Positions 1 to 5,328 of a stretch of DNA of 11,347 nucleotides are shown here, piece by piece. Each line of letters begins with the position of its first letter. The stretch's first letter is position 1. The DNA is from Dactylosporangium aurantiacum (lineage in GTDB: Bacteria; Actinomycetota; Actinomycetes; Mycobacteriales; Micromonosporaceae). The position numbers were made by a program, and so were the translations under genes. The DNA is taken from contig NZ_JNYJ01000097.1 of NCBI RefSeq assembly GCF_000716715.1, forward strand, positions 1 to 11,347, in the 5' to 3' direction. The notes beneath the pieces were generated by a model, which saw nothing but the letters and a program-made list of their open reading frames with translations, searched no databases and was not told where the DNA came from.

Positions 1-137
1 CAAAGGAATCCTCGGACACGACAAGCGTGTCACGGGGTCAATCAATTGGCACTGGCTTAACAAGCACCCTGTTGAGTTCTCAAACAACCAACACACACCT
101 TGAAACCGCCTCTTTGTTGAGGCGCTCTCTCGGGGCC
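1..137 (-). promoter_or_regulatory. 16S rRNA operon leader (leftward)
   Basis: Read on the minus strand, this stretch has the conserved look of the actinobacterial pre-16S leader, with the core TTGTTTGAGAACTCAACAG at 69-87. It contains two small hairpins: CGCCTC/GAGGCG at 107-124 (6-bp stem, 6-nt loop) and GACACG/CGTGTC at 15-31 (6-bp stem, 5-nt loop). Leaders of this kind carry antitermination and RNase processing signals and lie directly before the mature 16S end. The 16S gene itself is not in the window and should begin just beyond base 1. The region is visibly less GC-rich than the protein genes, as expected for rRNA control DNA. No protein gene is supported here. Confidence 0.8.
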
Positions 138-143
138 TTCAAT

Positions 144-173
144 ACTGTAGAACCATCCGGTCGATTTCGCCAA
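144..173 (-). promoter_or_regulatory. rRNA operon promoter
   Basis: On the minus strand a -35 hexamer TTGGCG (168-173) and a -10 hexamer TACAGT (144-149) are separated by 18 bp, close to the housekeeping sigma consensus. Initiation would fall near 137, giving a leader of about 135 nt before the window edge. Actinobacterial rRNA operons often have several promoters; further upstream ones between 200 and 344 are possible, but none was convincing. Confidence 0.6.
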
Positions 174-280
174 ATCGCGATTCCCAGGGGATTCGCTAGC
201 ATCGCCCGAACACAGTCGCGCTGACGCTCACCCTCAGGTGAGTGAAAGTTGCGGCTGGCCTCGCACACCGGCCGATGGTC

Positions 281-320
281 GCTGTGCAACCCATCCGCCC
301 GGCTCGTGCTGGCTGTGCAA
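281..320. repeat. Direct repeat upstream of the rRNA promoter
   Basis: The 9-mer TTGCACAGC (minus strand) occurs twice, at 281-289 and 312-320, starting 31 bp apart, about three helical turns. It lies upstream of the rRNA promoter and downstream of the hypothetical gene at 345-788. It could be a pair of activator or alternative-promoter sites; a chance repeat is also possible. Apart from this and the leader, nothing else is seen in 174-344. Confidence 0.3.
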
Positions 321-344
321 ACTTACTCTCCGGCCGCGGCACTG

Positions 345-788
345 TCAACCACCGCCGAGGATCCTCCGCATCGCGGCGAGGATCTGCGCAGGTGGGAAGC
401 GTTGCGAGGCGAGCCGCTCGGCGCGCGCGAGGGTGACGGCCAGCCGGTCCGCGGGCGCCGACCGGACGAGGGCGAGCAGCCACGCCTCCAGCAGCGTCGC
501 GTCCTCCGGCAACCGCAGATCCTCGGGCGCGGGCTCCGGAGGCACCGTGGATGTGGGCAGCGGCACACCCCCGGAGGCGTACGGCGCGGGCGGCACCCCC
601 ACCCGGAAGGCGTGCACGCACGTCGGTACGCCCGTGGCCGCCGACACCCGGAAGCCGAGCTCCGCGCTGAACGGGATCTGCGGCGAGGGCCGCGGCGCGA
701 CGTCGAAGGCGCCCAGCGGCAGCCGCTGCCCGGGACATGCGACGCACGTCTCGTCCCGCAGCTGCTCAGGCGACGGCGTCGGCGTCAC
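345..788 (-). CDS. Hypothetical protein with CxxC and CxH motifs
   Basis: A 147-residue protein I do not recognise. It has no signal peptide or membrane segment. Residues 15-18 form CVAC, and residues 57-59 form CVH, so three Cys and a His could make a small metal site. The middle (about 64-90) is Pro-rich. The C-terminal third (about 95-145) is Leu/Ala/Arg-rich and probably helical. The GTG start at 788 lies 6 nt after the stop of the flavin oxidase gene and in the same reading frame, separated only by TGA and two codons. No strong Shine-Dalgarno is seen, which suggests translational coupling to the gene before it. It is the last gene before the rRNA promoter and no terminator is evident. 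The frame is supported by operon-like packing rather than homology; a later start is possible. Confidence 0.6.
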   Translation of the reverse strand: MTPTPSPEQLRDETCVACPGQRLPLGAFDVAPRPSPQIPFSAELGFRVSAATGVPTCVHAFRVGVPPAPYASGGVPLPTSTVPPEPAPEDLRLPEDATLLEAWLLALVRSAPADRLAVTLARAERLASQRFPPAQILAAMRRILGGG

Positions 789-794
789 GGCACG

Positions 795-1949
795 TCACGA
801 GGACGCGGCCGCGTCGCGGGGACGCAGCGGATCGAACAGCCCGATCGGGTGACCGGTCCGCCCGGTCAGGGCCAGGTCCGCCAGGATCTCCCCGACCACC
901 GGCACGAACTTGAACCCGTGCCCCGAGAACCCGCACGCCACCGTGACGTGCGCGTGCCCCGGGTGCCGCCCGATCACGAAGTGGGTGTCCGGCGAGTTGG
1001 TGTACATGCAGGTCTTGCCGCGCAGGAAGCGGCCGGCCACGCCCGGCACCCGGTCGGCGAGGTGCGCGGCGACGGCGGCGATCTCCCCGGGGCGGATGGA
1101 CCGGTCGATCGTCTCGGGCGTGGTCACCTCGCCGCCGCGGAAGAACGCGACCTTGACCCCGCCGTCCGGCCCGTCCAGGGCGGGGAAGCCGTACACCTGC
1201 GTGCCGGGCGGGCCCTCCCAGATGAAGATCGGCTGGCGGTCCGGCAGATACGCCTCGACCCCGCCCGCCGGTTGGAACCAGTACTGGGCCTGCCGCTCCA
1301 CGCTGAAGGGCACGCCCAGGTCGGCGAGCAGCTCCGGCGCCCACGGCCCGGGGCAGATCACCAGCTCGCCGGCGCGGTACGTGCCCTGGGCGGTGCGGAC
1401 CGAGACGCCGCCGGGGCCGGACGTCCAGGACAGCGCCGGCTCCTCGAAGCGCAAGGTCGCGCCCTTCGCCGAGGCGAGGTCGAGGTTGGCGCGGACCGTC
1501 TCCTCGGGGCGCACGAGTCCGGCCTTGCGCTCGAACAGGCCGATCTCGTGCGGTCGCGGGGCCAGGTTGGGAAACCGCCGGCGGATCTCGGCGGCGTCGA
1601 GGATCTCGTGCGGCAGCCCCCACTGCTCGGAGCTGCGCCGGCTGCCGGCGACCGTGAGACTGTCGGGCGCGCCGAGCATCAGCCCGCCGCACAGGTCCAT
1701 CAGGTCGCGGCCGGAGTCGTGCCCGAGGGCCTCCCACAGCTCGTACGCGCGCAACAGCAGCGGCACATAGGCGGGGTCCTCGAAGTAGGACTGGCGGGTG
1801 ATGCGCGACCCGCCGTGGCTGGTGCCCCGGTCGTGGGCCGGTCCGTGCCGCTCCAGGCCGAGCACCCGCTGGCCGCGGGCGGCGAGATGGTAGGCGGCCG
1901 AGCTGCCCATCCCGCCGAGCCCGAGCACGATCACGTCAAAGGTTTCCAC
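795..1949 (-). CDS. solA: N-methyl-L-tryptophan / sarcosine oxidase (SolA/MSOX family flavoenzyme)
   Basis: A 384-residue cytosolic FAD enzyme, the usual family length, expected to oxidise N-methyl amino acids to the amine, formaldehyde and hydrogen peroxide. The N-terminus has the dinucleotide fold [14 protein letters not shown] (residues 7-19). The SHGGSRITR segment keeps H45, R49 and R52, which align with flavin-site residues of monomeric sarcosine oxidase. C314 in [14 protein letters not shown] is the family's covalent FAD cysteine. K266 (GGVKVAFF) matches the oxygen-activating lysine, and K347 (SGHGFKFVP) is also kept. The position matching the substrate-site His269 of sarcosine oxidase appears to be Phe270, so the substrate is uncertain. 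The start is GTG with a weak GGCGAG-like ribosome site. It follows the S4 paralogue by 18 nt on the same strand and is probably co-transcribed with it. Confidence 0.88.
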   Translation of the reverse strand: METFDVIVLGLGGMGSSAAYHLAARGQRVLGLERHGPAHDRGTSHGGSRITRQSYFEDPAYVPLLLRAYELWEALGHDSGRDLMDLCGGLMLGAPDSLTVAGSRRSSEQWGLPHEILDAAEIRRRFPNLAPRPHEIGLFERKAGLVRPEETVRANLDLASAKGATLRFEEPALSWTSGPGGVSVRTAQGTYRAGELVICPGPWAPELLADLGVPFSVERQAQYWFQPAGGVEAYLPDRQPIFIWEGPPGTQVYGFPALDGPDGGVKVAFFRGGEVTTPETIDRSIRPGEIAAVAAHLADRVPGVAGRFLRGKTCMYTNSPDTHFVIGRHPGHAHVTVACGFSGHGFKFVPVVGEILADLALTGRTGHPIGLFDPLRPRDAAASS

Positions 1950-1967
1950 TGCTCGCCACTGTAAGGG

Positions 1968-2576
1968 CTACCGGCTGTAGAACTCCACGATGAGCTGCTC
2001 GTCGCAGACGACGGGGACCTCGCGGCGCAGCGGCAGGCGGACCAGCCGGGCGGTGAGCCCGGACACGTCGACGCTCAGGTACGGCGCCGAACGCTCCCCC
2101 ACGTGCGCCCCCGCCGCGGCGACGACGAACGGGGTCTTCCGCCGGCTGCGCTCGGCGACCTCGATCACGTCCCCGGGCCGCAGCCGCGCCGACGGCCGGT
2201 CGACCCGGCGGCCGTTCACGGTCAGGTGCTGGTGGGTGACGAGCTGCCGGGCCTGGTAGATGGTGCGGGCGAAGCCGGCCCGCAGCACCAGCGCGTCGAG
2301 CCGGGTCTCCAGGTCGGCGATGAGCTCCTCGCCGGTCTTGCCCGGCCGGCGCACGGCGCGGTCGAAGGCGTCCCGCAGCTGGCTCTCGCGGAGGTTGTAC
2401 TGCGCCTTCAGCCGCTGCTTCTCCAGCAGCCGCACCTTGTAGTCGCTCTGCTTCGGCCGGGCCCGGCCGTGCTGGCCGGGCGGGAAGGGCCGGCGCTCGA
2501 AGTACTTCACGCACTTGGGGGTCAGCGGCATGCCGAGCGCCCGGGACAGCCGGACCTTGGGCCGGGACTGGTTCAT
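1968..2576 (-). CDS. rpsD: 30S ribosomal protein S4, zinc-ribbon-less (C-minus) paralogue
   Basis: A 202-residue uS4 protein that binds 16S rRNA and nucleates 30S assembly. The N-terminus has the [11 protein letters not shown] start and [14 protein letters not shown] segment. The S4 RNA-binding domain follows at about 93-160 ([36 protein letters not shown]), ending with the [12 protein letters not shown] tail. The four-cysteine metal site at the start of classical S4 is absent; only C22 and C191 are present. It resembles the Cys-free S4 of Streptomyces. The gene stands alone, not in the usual rpsM-rpsK-rpsD-rpoA cluster, so a metal-binding S4 may exist elsewhere in the genome. The ATG follows an AGAGGTG ribosome site, and an in-frame stop two codons upstream fixes the start. 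It has an iron box over its promoter and is followed closely by solA. Confidence 0.93.
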   Translation of the reverse strand: MNQSRPKVRLSRALGMPLTPKCVKYFERRPFPPGQHGRARPKQSDYKVRLLEKQRLKAQYNLRESQLRDAFDRAVRRPGKTGEELIADLETRLDALVLRAGFARTIYQARQLVTHQHLTVNGRRVDRPSARLRPGDVIEVAERSRRKTPFVVAAAGAHVGERSAPYLSVDVSGLTARLVRLPLRREVPVVCDEQLIVEFYSR

Positions 2577-2591
2577 TCGTCACCTCTCAAC

Positions 2592-2610
2592 TAAGGTAAG
2601 CCTAACCTTA
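2592..2610. promoter_or_regulatory. Iron box: IdeR/DtxR/DmdR-type operator
   Basis: The 19-mer TAAGGTAAGCCTAACCTTA fits the published iron-box consensus TWAGGTWAGSCTWACCTWA at every position. It sits in a 21-bp near-perfect palindrome (2591-2611; 9 of 10 pairs match, centre 2601). It lies between the divergent S4 and DUF2470 genes, 15 bp from one start and 10 bp from the other, and touches the DUF2470 ribosome site. Ferrous-iron-loaded IdeR/DmdR binding would block transcription in both directions, so both sides should be induced when iron is scarce. Confidence 0.85.
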
Positions 2611-2634
2611 GGAGGTCGACTTGCCCGGGATCAA
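2605..2634 (-). promoter_or_regulatory. Promoter of the rpsD-solA-orf unit, overlapping the iron box
   Basis: Minus-strand -35 TTGATC (2629-2634) and -10 TAAGGT (2605-2610) are separated by 18 bp. The -10 hexamer is entirely inside the iron box, which fits direct repression by steric exclusion. The -35 lies within the first codons of the DUF2470 gene. Predicted initiation near 2598 gives a leader of about 20 nt carrying the AGAGGTG ribosome site. Confidence 0.55.
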
Positions 2635-3424
2635 GCTCCCCACCGCCGCGGAGCGGCTCCGCACGCTGCTGGCCGCCGCGTCGTCCCTGACGCTGCACGT
2701 CCCCGGCCACCGGTGCGACCTGATCGGCCGCCACCACGTCGACGCCGCGGGGCGGGTGGTCGTCGAGCTACCCGCGGACAGCCACGTCGCGCTGCTCGTC
2801 GAGGCGGAGGCGGACCTGGGCGCGGTCATCGAGATCACCGACGTCGCGCCGACCCCGGTGCGCCCCGCCGGCGGCCCGGTCCGCTCCCGCGCGACGTTCG
2901 CCGGCTGGCTCCAACCCGCCGGCGACGACGGCCGGCTCCAACCCGCCGGCGCCGCCGCCGACGACCTGCTCTCCGCCGCCGGCGGCGTAGGGCACGAAAG
3001 TGGCGAAGGCGAAGGCGAAGGCGGCGGCGACCTGCGGGCCGTCCTCGAGCTCGCCTCGGCGACCCTGCTCGACCCGGTCCTCGGCGAGGTCGAGGTCGAG
3101 GCGGACGTGTTCGCCGCGGCCCGCCCCGACCCCCTGGCGACGCACGAGGCCGACCTGCTGTGCCACCTCACCGACGCGCACCCGGAGGCGGTCGAGCGCC
3201 TGTGCCGGCTGGTCGCGCCGCACCACCTGCACGGCGTGCACCGGGTCGTGCCCGTCCGGATGGACCGCTTCGGCGTGGTGCTGCGGCTGGAGTTCGCCGG
3301 CCGGCACCGCGACGTGCAGCTGCCCTTCAGCGCGCCGCTGCGCACCGCCGCCGACGCCGCGCCCCGCATGCACGAGCTGCTCGCCCGGGCCCGCTGCGGC
3401 CAGCGCGACCGCTCGGGGCACTGA
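2621..3424 (+). CDS. DUF2470 domain protein, haem-utilisation (HugZ-like) type
   Basis: A 267-residue cytosolic protein. Residues about 10-75 look like a beta-rich split-barrel piece (SLTLHVPGHRCDLIGRHHV and following). Residues about 173-258 form a DUF2470 domain (THEADLLCHLTDAHPEAV, then VVPVRMDRFGVVLRLEF, RDVQLPF and a final helix). DUF2470 is found at the C-terminus of HugZ/HutZ-type haem-binding or haem-degrading proteins, so a role in haem or iron handling is likely but not proven. Between the parts, residues 95-137 are low complexity: a 9-residue tandem duplication (LQPAG twice) and a Glu-Gly run. The start is TTG at 2621, preceded by AGGAGGT (2610-2616) with a 4-nt gap; no better start is nearby. 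The adjoining iron box supports iron-starvation induction. The protease gene follows after 42 bp and might receive read-through. Confidence 0.8.
   Translation: MPGIKLPTAAERLRTLLAAASSLTLHVPGHRCDLIGRHHVDAAGRVVVELPADSHVALLVEAEADLGAVIEITDVAPTPVRPAGGPVRSRATFAGWLQPAGDDGRLQPAGAAADDLLSAAGGVGHESGEGEGEGGGDLRAVLELASATLLDPVLGEVEVEADVFAAARPDPLATHEADLLCHLTDAHPEAVERLCRLVAPHHLHGVHRVVPVRMDRFGVVLRLEFAGRHRDVQLPFSAPLRTAADAAPRMHELLARARCGQRDRSGH
2907..2960 (+). repeat. In-frame 27-bp tandem duplication in the DUF2470 gene
   Basis: The 18-mer GGCTCCAACCCGCCGGCG occurs at 2907-2924 and again at 2934-2951, exactly 27 bp apart, so nine residues (LQPAG plus a spacer) are repeated in frame. A GAAGGC triplet repeat follows at about 3005-3022. 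Together they make a flexible linker between the two halves of the protein, probably created by slippage. Confidence 0.75.
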
Positions 3425-3450
3425 CCGGGTACCATCTAGAAATTTACATT
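3421..3450 (+). promoter_or_regulatory. Possible protease gene promoter
   Basis: CTGACC (3421-3426), 18 bp, then TACATT (3445-3450). This has the same geometry as the two glycosidase promoters further right (TTGACC, 18 bp, TAGTTT), but with weaker hexamers. The -35 overlaps the stop codon of the DUF2470 gene. Initiation near 3457 would leave only the ribosome site as leader. Confidence 0.35.
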
Positions 3451-3459
3451 TCTGGATGG
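3432..3459 (+). promoter_or_regulatory. 28-bp inverted repeat before the protease gene (operator or RNA hairpin)
   Basis: The arms 3432-3443 (CCATCTAGAAAT) and 3448-3459 (ATTTCTGGATGG) pair over 12 positions with a single T-G wobble around a TTAC loop. The right arm contains the first two bases of the GGAGGAG ribosome site (3458-3464), and the repeat spans the possible -10. It could be a dimeric repressor site or, in a read-through transcript from the DUF2470 gene, a hairpin that masks the ribosome site. Confidence 0.6.
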
Positions 3460-3466
3460 AGGAGTC

Positions 3467-4300
3467 ATGCGCCGGACACTTCTCGGCGTCCTCGCGGCGG
3501 CGGCGACCCTGCTGCCCGCGACGGACGCGGCGGCCGCATCGGGCACGGCGACCGCCGCACCCGTGCGGGCCTTCGCGGCGACCCCCGGCACGGCCTGGTG
3601 GCACGACGGCCGGCTGACGGTCAGCGTCGACGACTCGGTCCGCCCGGCGGTCGCCGCCGGCCTGACCCGGGCCGTGACCAGGGCCGGCGGCACGGTGCTG
3701 CGCGAGCCGGGCACCCTGGCGCCGCACATCGCGGGCGGCGACACGTTCAACGCCGGCACGCTCGGCGGGCGGTGCCTGATCGGCTTCAACGCCAGGGCCG
3801 GCGCGACCTACTTCTTCCTGGCCGCGGCGCACTGCGTCCCGGCGGTCGGCGGCACCGTGTACGCGGGCACCGGGACGGGCACCGTCCTCGGCGTCGTCGC
3901 CGCGCGCGACCCGAGCTACGACTCCGCGCTCGTGCGGTACACCAACGCCACCATCGCCAAGCCGAGTGCGGTCGACCTGTACGCCGGCGGCCTGCAGCCG
4001 ATCACCTCGTTCGGCGCCGGCACGGTGGGCCAGGCGGTGCGGCGCACCGGCCCGAACGGCGTGCGCACCGGCACGATCACGGCGCTCAACGTCACGATCA
4101 ACTACGCCGGCGGCACCGTGTACAACATGATCCGCACGACCGTGTGCAGCGAGCCCGGTGAGAGCGGCGGCCCCCTCTTCGCCGGGACCGTCGGCATCGG
4201 CATGAACTGGGGCGGCAGCGGCAACTGCGCCACCGGCGGCGTCTCCTACTACTCCTCGGCCCGCCGGGCGGCGGTCGCGTACGGCGTGGCCCCCTACTGA
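3467..4300 (+). CDS. Secreted trypsin-like serine protease (S1, streptogrisin-like)
   Basis: A 277-residue secreted preproprotein. The signal peptide covers about residues 1-24 (MRRTLLGVLAAAATLLPATDAAAA). A short propeptide (about 25-87) precedes a mature start resembling streptogrisin at I88 (IAGGDTFNAG), giving a mature enzyme of about 190 residues. The catalytic triad is H122 (AAAHC), D152 (YDSALVRY) and S233 (GESGGP). Likely disulphides are C103-C123 and C227-C254. The usual GDSGGP is GESGGP here (E232), an uncommon change next to the catalytic serine, and AAHC replaces TAGHC. The start ATG follows GGAGGAG with short spacing. The gene lies 42 bp after the DUF2470 gene and has an inverted repeat at its start. 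No clear terminator follows. Confidence 0.9.
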   Translation: MRRTLLGVLAAAATLLPATDAAAASGTATAAPVRAFAATPGTAWWHDGRLTVSVDDSVRPAVAAGLTRAVTRAGGTVLREPGTLAPHIAGGDTFNAGTLGGRCLIGFNARAGATYFFLAAAHCVPAVGGTVYAGTGTGTVLGVVAARDPSYDSALVRYTNATIAKPSAVDLYAGGLQPITSFGAGTVGQAVRRTGPNGVRTGTITALNVTINYAGGTVYNMIRTTVCSEPGESGGPLFAGTVGIGMNWGGSGNCATGGVSYYSSARRAAVAYGVAPY

Positions 4301-4330
4301 CTGGCGCGCCACCGCTCCCCCGTGCCACGT

Positions 4331-4358
4331 TTGCAGTGAAGGGATTTCGATCTACGAA
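4331..4358 (+). promoter_or_regulatory. Weak candidate promoter for the LLM oxidoreductase gene
   Basis: TTGCAG (4331-4336) and TACGAA (4353-4358) are spaced by 16 bp. This is the only promoter-like pair in the 70-bp gap after the protease gene, and its hexamers are poor. The AT-richer run around 4331-4358 contrasts with the flanking GC-rich DNA. Confidence 0.25.
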
Positions 4359-4370
4359 CAGGGGAAGCGG

Positions 4371-5285
4371 ATGCAGCTCGGCGTGCAGTTGCCCACCGGC
4401 GGCGCCCTCGCGGGGCCGGCGAACATCGCACGGGTCGCGAAGGAGGCCGAGCGCCTCGGGTACCACTCCGTGTGGACCTACGAACGGCTGCTGCGGCCGA
4501 TGGCCGAGATCTCGATGTTCGGCGCCCCACCGGCCCGCATCCCCGAGACGTACCGGCTGACGTACGAGCCCCTCGAGACGCTGAGCTACGTGGCCGGCAT
4601 GACCGACACCGTCAAGCTCGGCACGAGCGTCATCGACGCCCTGCTGCACCCGCCGATCGTGCTCGCCCGCCGCTTCGCCACCCTCGACCAGTTCAGCGGC
4701 GGGCGGGTCGTCGCCGGTCTCGGGCAGGGCTGGATGCCGCAGGAGTTCGAGGCCGCCAACGTGCCGATGAAGCGCATGGGCGCCGGCATGGACGAGGTCG
4801 TCGCGGCGATGCGCGCCTGCTGGGGGCCCGACCCGACGCAGTACGAGGGCCGCTTCTACCGCATCGAGGCGGCGGAGGTGAACCCGAAGCCGGTCCAGCG
4901 GCCGATCCCGGTGCTGTTCGGCTCGACCACGCCGGCCGGCATCGCGCGGGCGGCCCGGATCGCCGACGGGCTCAACCCGATCGCGTTCTCCGCCGCGCAG
5001 CTGACCGAGACGGCGGCCACGTTCCGCCGGCTCGCCGCGGAGGCCGGCCGGGACGCCGCGGCGCTCACCGTCGTCGCCCGGGCCAACGTGCCGCTCACCG
5101 ACGAGCCGATGGGCGAGGGCCGGCCGTTCCTCGGCGGCGCGCCCGAGCAGATCGCCGCGGACATCGCCGGCCTTTCGGGCAGCGGCGTCGACACCGTGCT
5201 CGTCGCCAGCATCCGGCAGACCGACCTCGACCTGGAGCTGCGCCTGCTGGACCGGCTCCGGACGGCGGTGGACAAGCTCACCTGA
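4371..5285 (+). CDS. LLM class F420-dependent oxidoreductase
   Basis: A 304-residue cytosolic TIM-barrel protein of the bacterial luciferase-like family, of typical length. Family segments are visible: MQLGVQLPTGG at the start, LGYHSVWTYE (about 29-38), VKLGTSVIDALLHPPIVLARRFATLDQ (about 81-107), SGGRVVAGLGQGW (about 109-121), and GPDPTQYEGRFYRIE with NPKPVQRPIPVLFG further on. In actinomycetes such proteins usually use reduced F420 for hydride transfer; the substrate cannot be read from sequence. ATG 4371 follows a GGGGAAG ribosome site. It converges with the metallophosphoesterase gene, and a strong hairpin lies between their stops. Confidence 0.9.
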   Translation: MQLGVQLPTGGALAGPANIARVAKEAERLGYHSVWTYERLLRPMAEISMFGAPPARIPETYRLTYEPLETLSYVAGMTDTVKLGTSVIDALLHPPIVLARRFATLDQFSGGRVVAGLGQGWMPQEFEAANVPMKRMGAGMDEVVAAMRACWGPDPTQYEGRFYRIEAAEVNPKPVQRPIPVLFGSTTPAGIARAARIADGLNPIAFSAAQLTETAATFRRLAAEAGRDAAALTVVARANVPLTDEPMGEGRPFLGGAPEQIAADIAGLSGSGVDTVLVASIRQTDLDLELRLLDRLRTAVDKLT

Positions 5286-5298
5286 GCGCCGGCGACCC

Positions 5299-5328
5299 GC
5301 CCGCCCGCGACACCGGCCGCGGGCGGGC
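5299..5328. terminator. Bidirectional terminator-like hairpin
   Basis: A perfect 11-bp stem, GCCCGCCCGCG (5299-5309) with CGCGGGCGGGC (5318-5328), and an 8-nt loop lie between the stop codons of the convergent LLM and metallophosphoesterase genes. There is no T tract on either side, which is common for high-GC actinomycete terminators. Confidence 0.7.

Noticed and set aside
249..1964. Long open frame on the + strand (571 codons)
   Set aside because: It is antisense to solA and the small hypothetical gene; its translation is Arg/Gly/Ala/Pro-rich with no recognisable motif, a typical GC-rich shadow frame.
2592..2610. Zur (zinc) operator in front of the S4 paralogue
   Set aside because: Zinc control would be expected for a cysteine-free ribosomal paralogue, but the palindrome fits the iron-box consensus, not the AT-rich Zur box with its TGAAAA-type arms.
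3432..3459. Inverted repeat as a terminator of the DUF2470 gene
   Set aside because: The arms are AT-rich with no T tract, and the repeat overlaps the promoter and ribosome site of the next gene, so a regulatory role fits better.
2515..4161. Long + strand frame spanning the DUF2470 and protease genes
   Set aside because: Its translation is mostly Arg/Pro runs and it overlaps two genes with clear domains in another frame.
4302..4311. TGGCGCGCCA palindrome after the protease stop as a terminator
   Set aside because: It has no loop and is too short to form a stable RNA hairpin.
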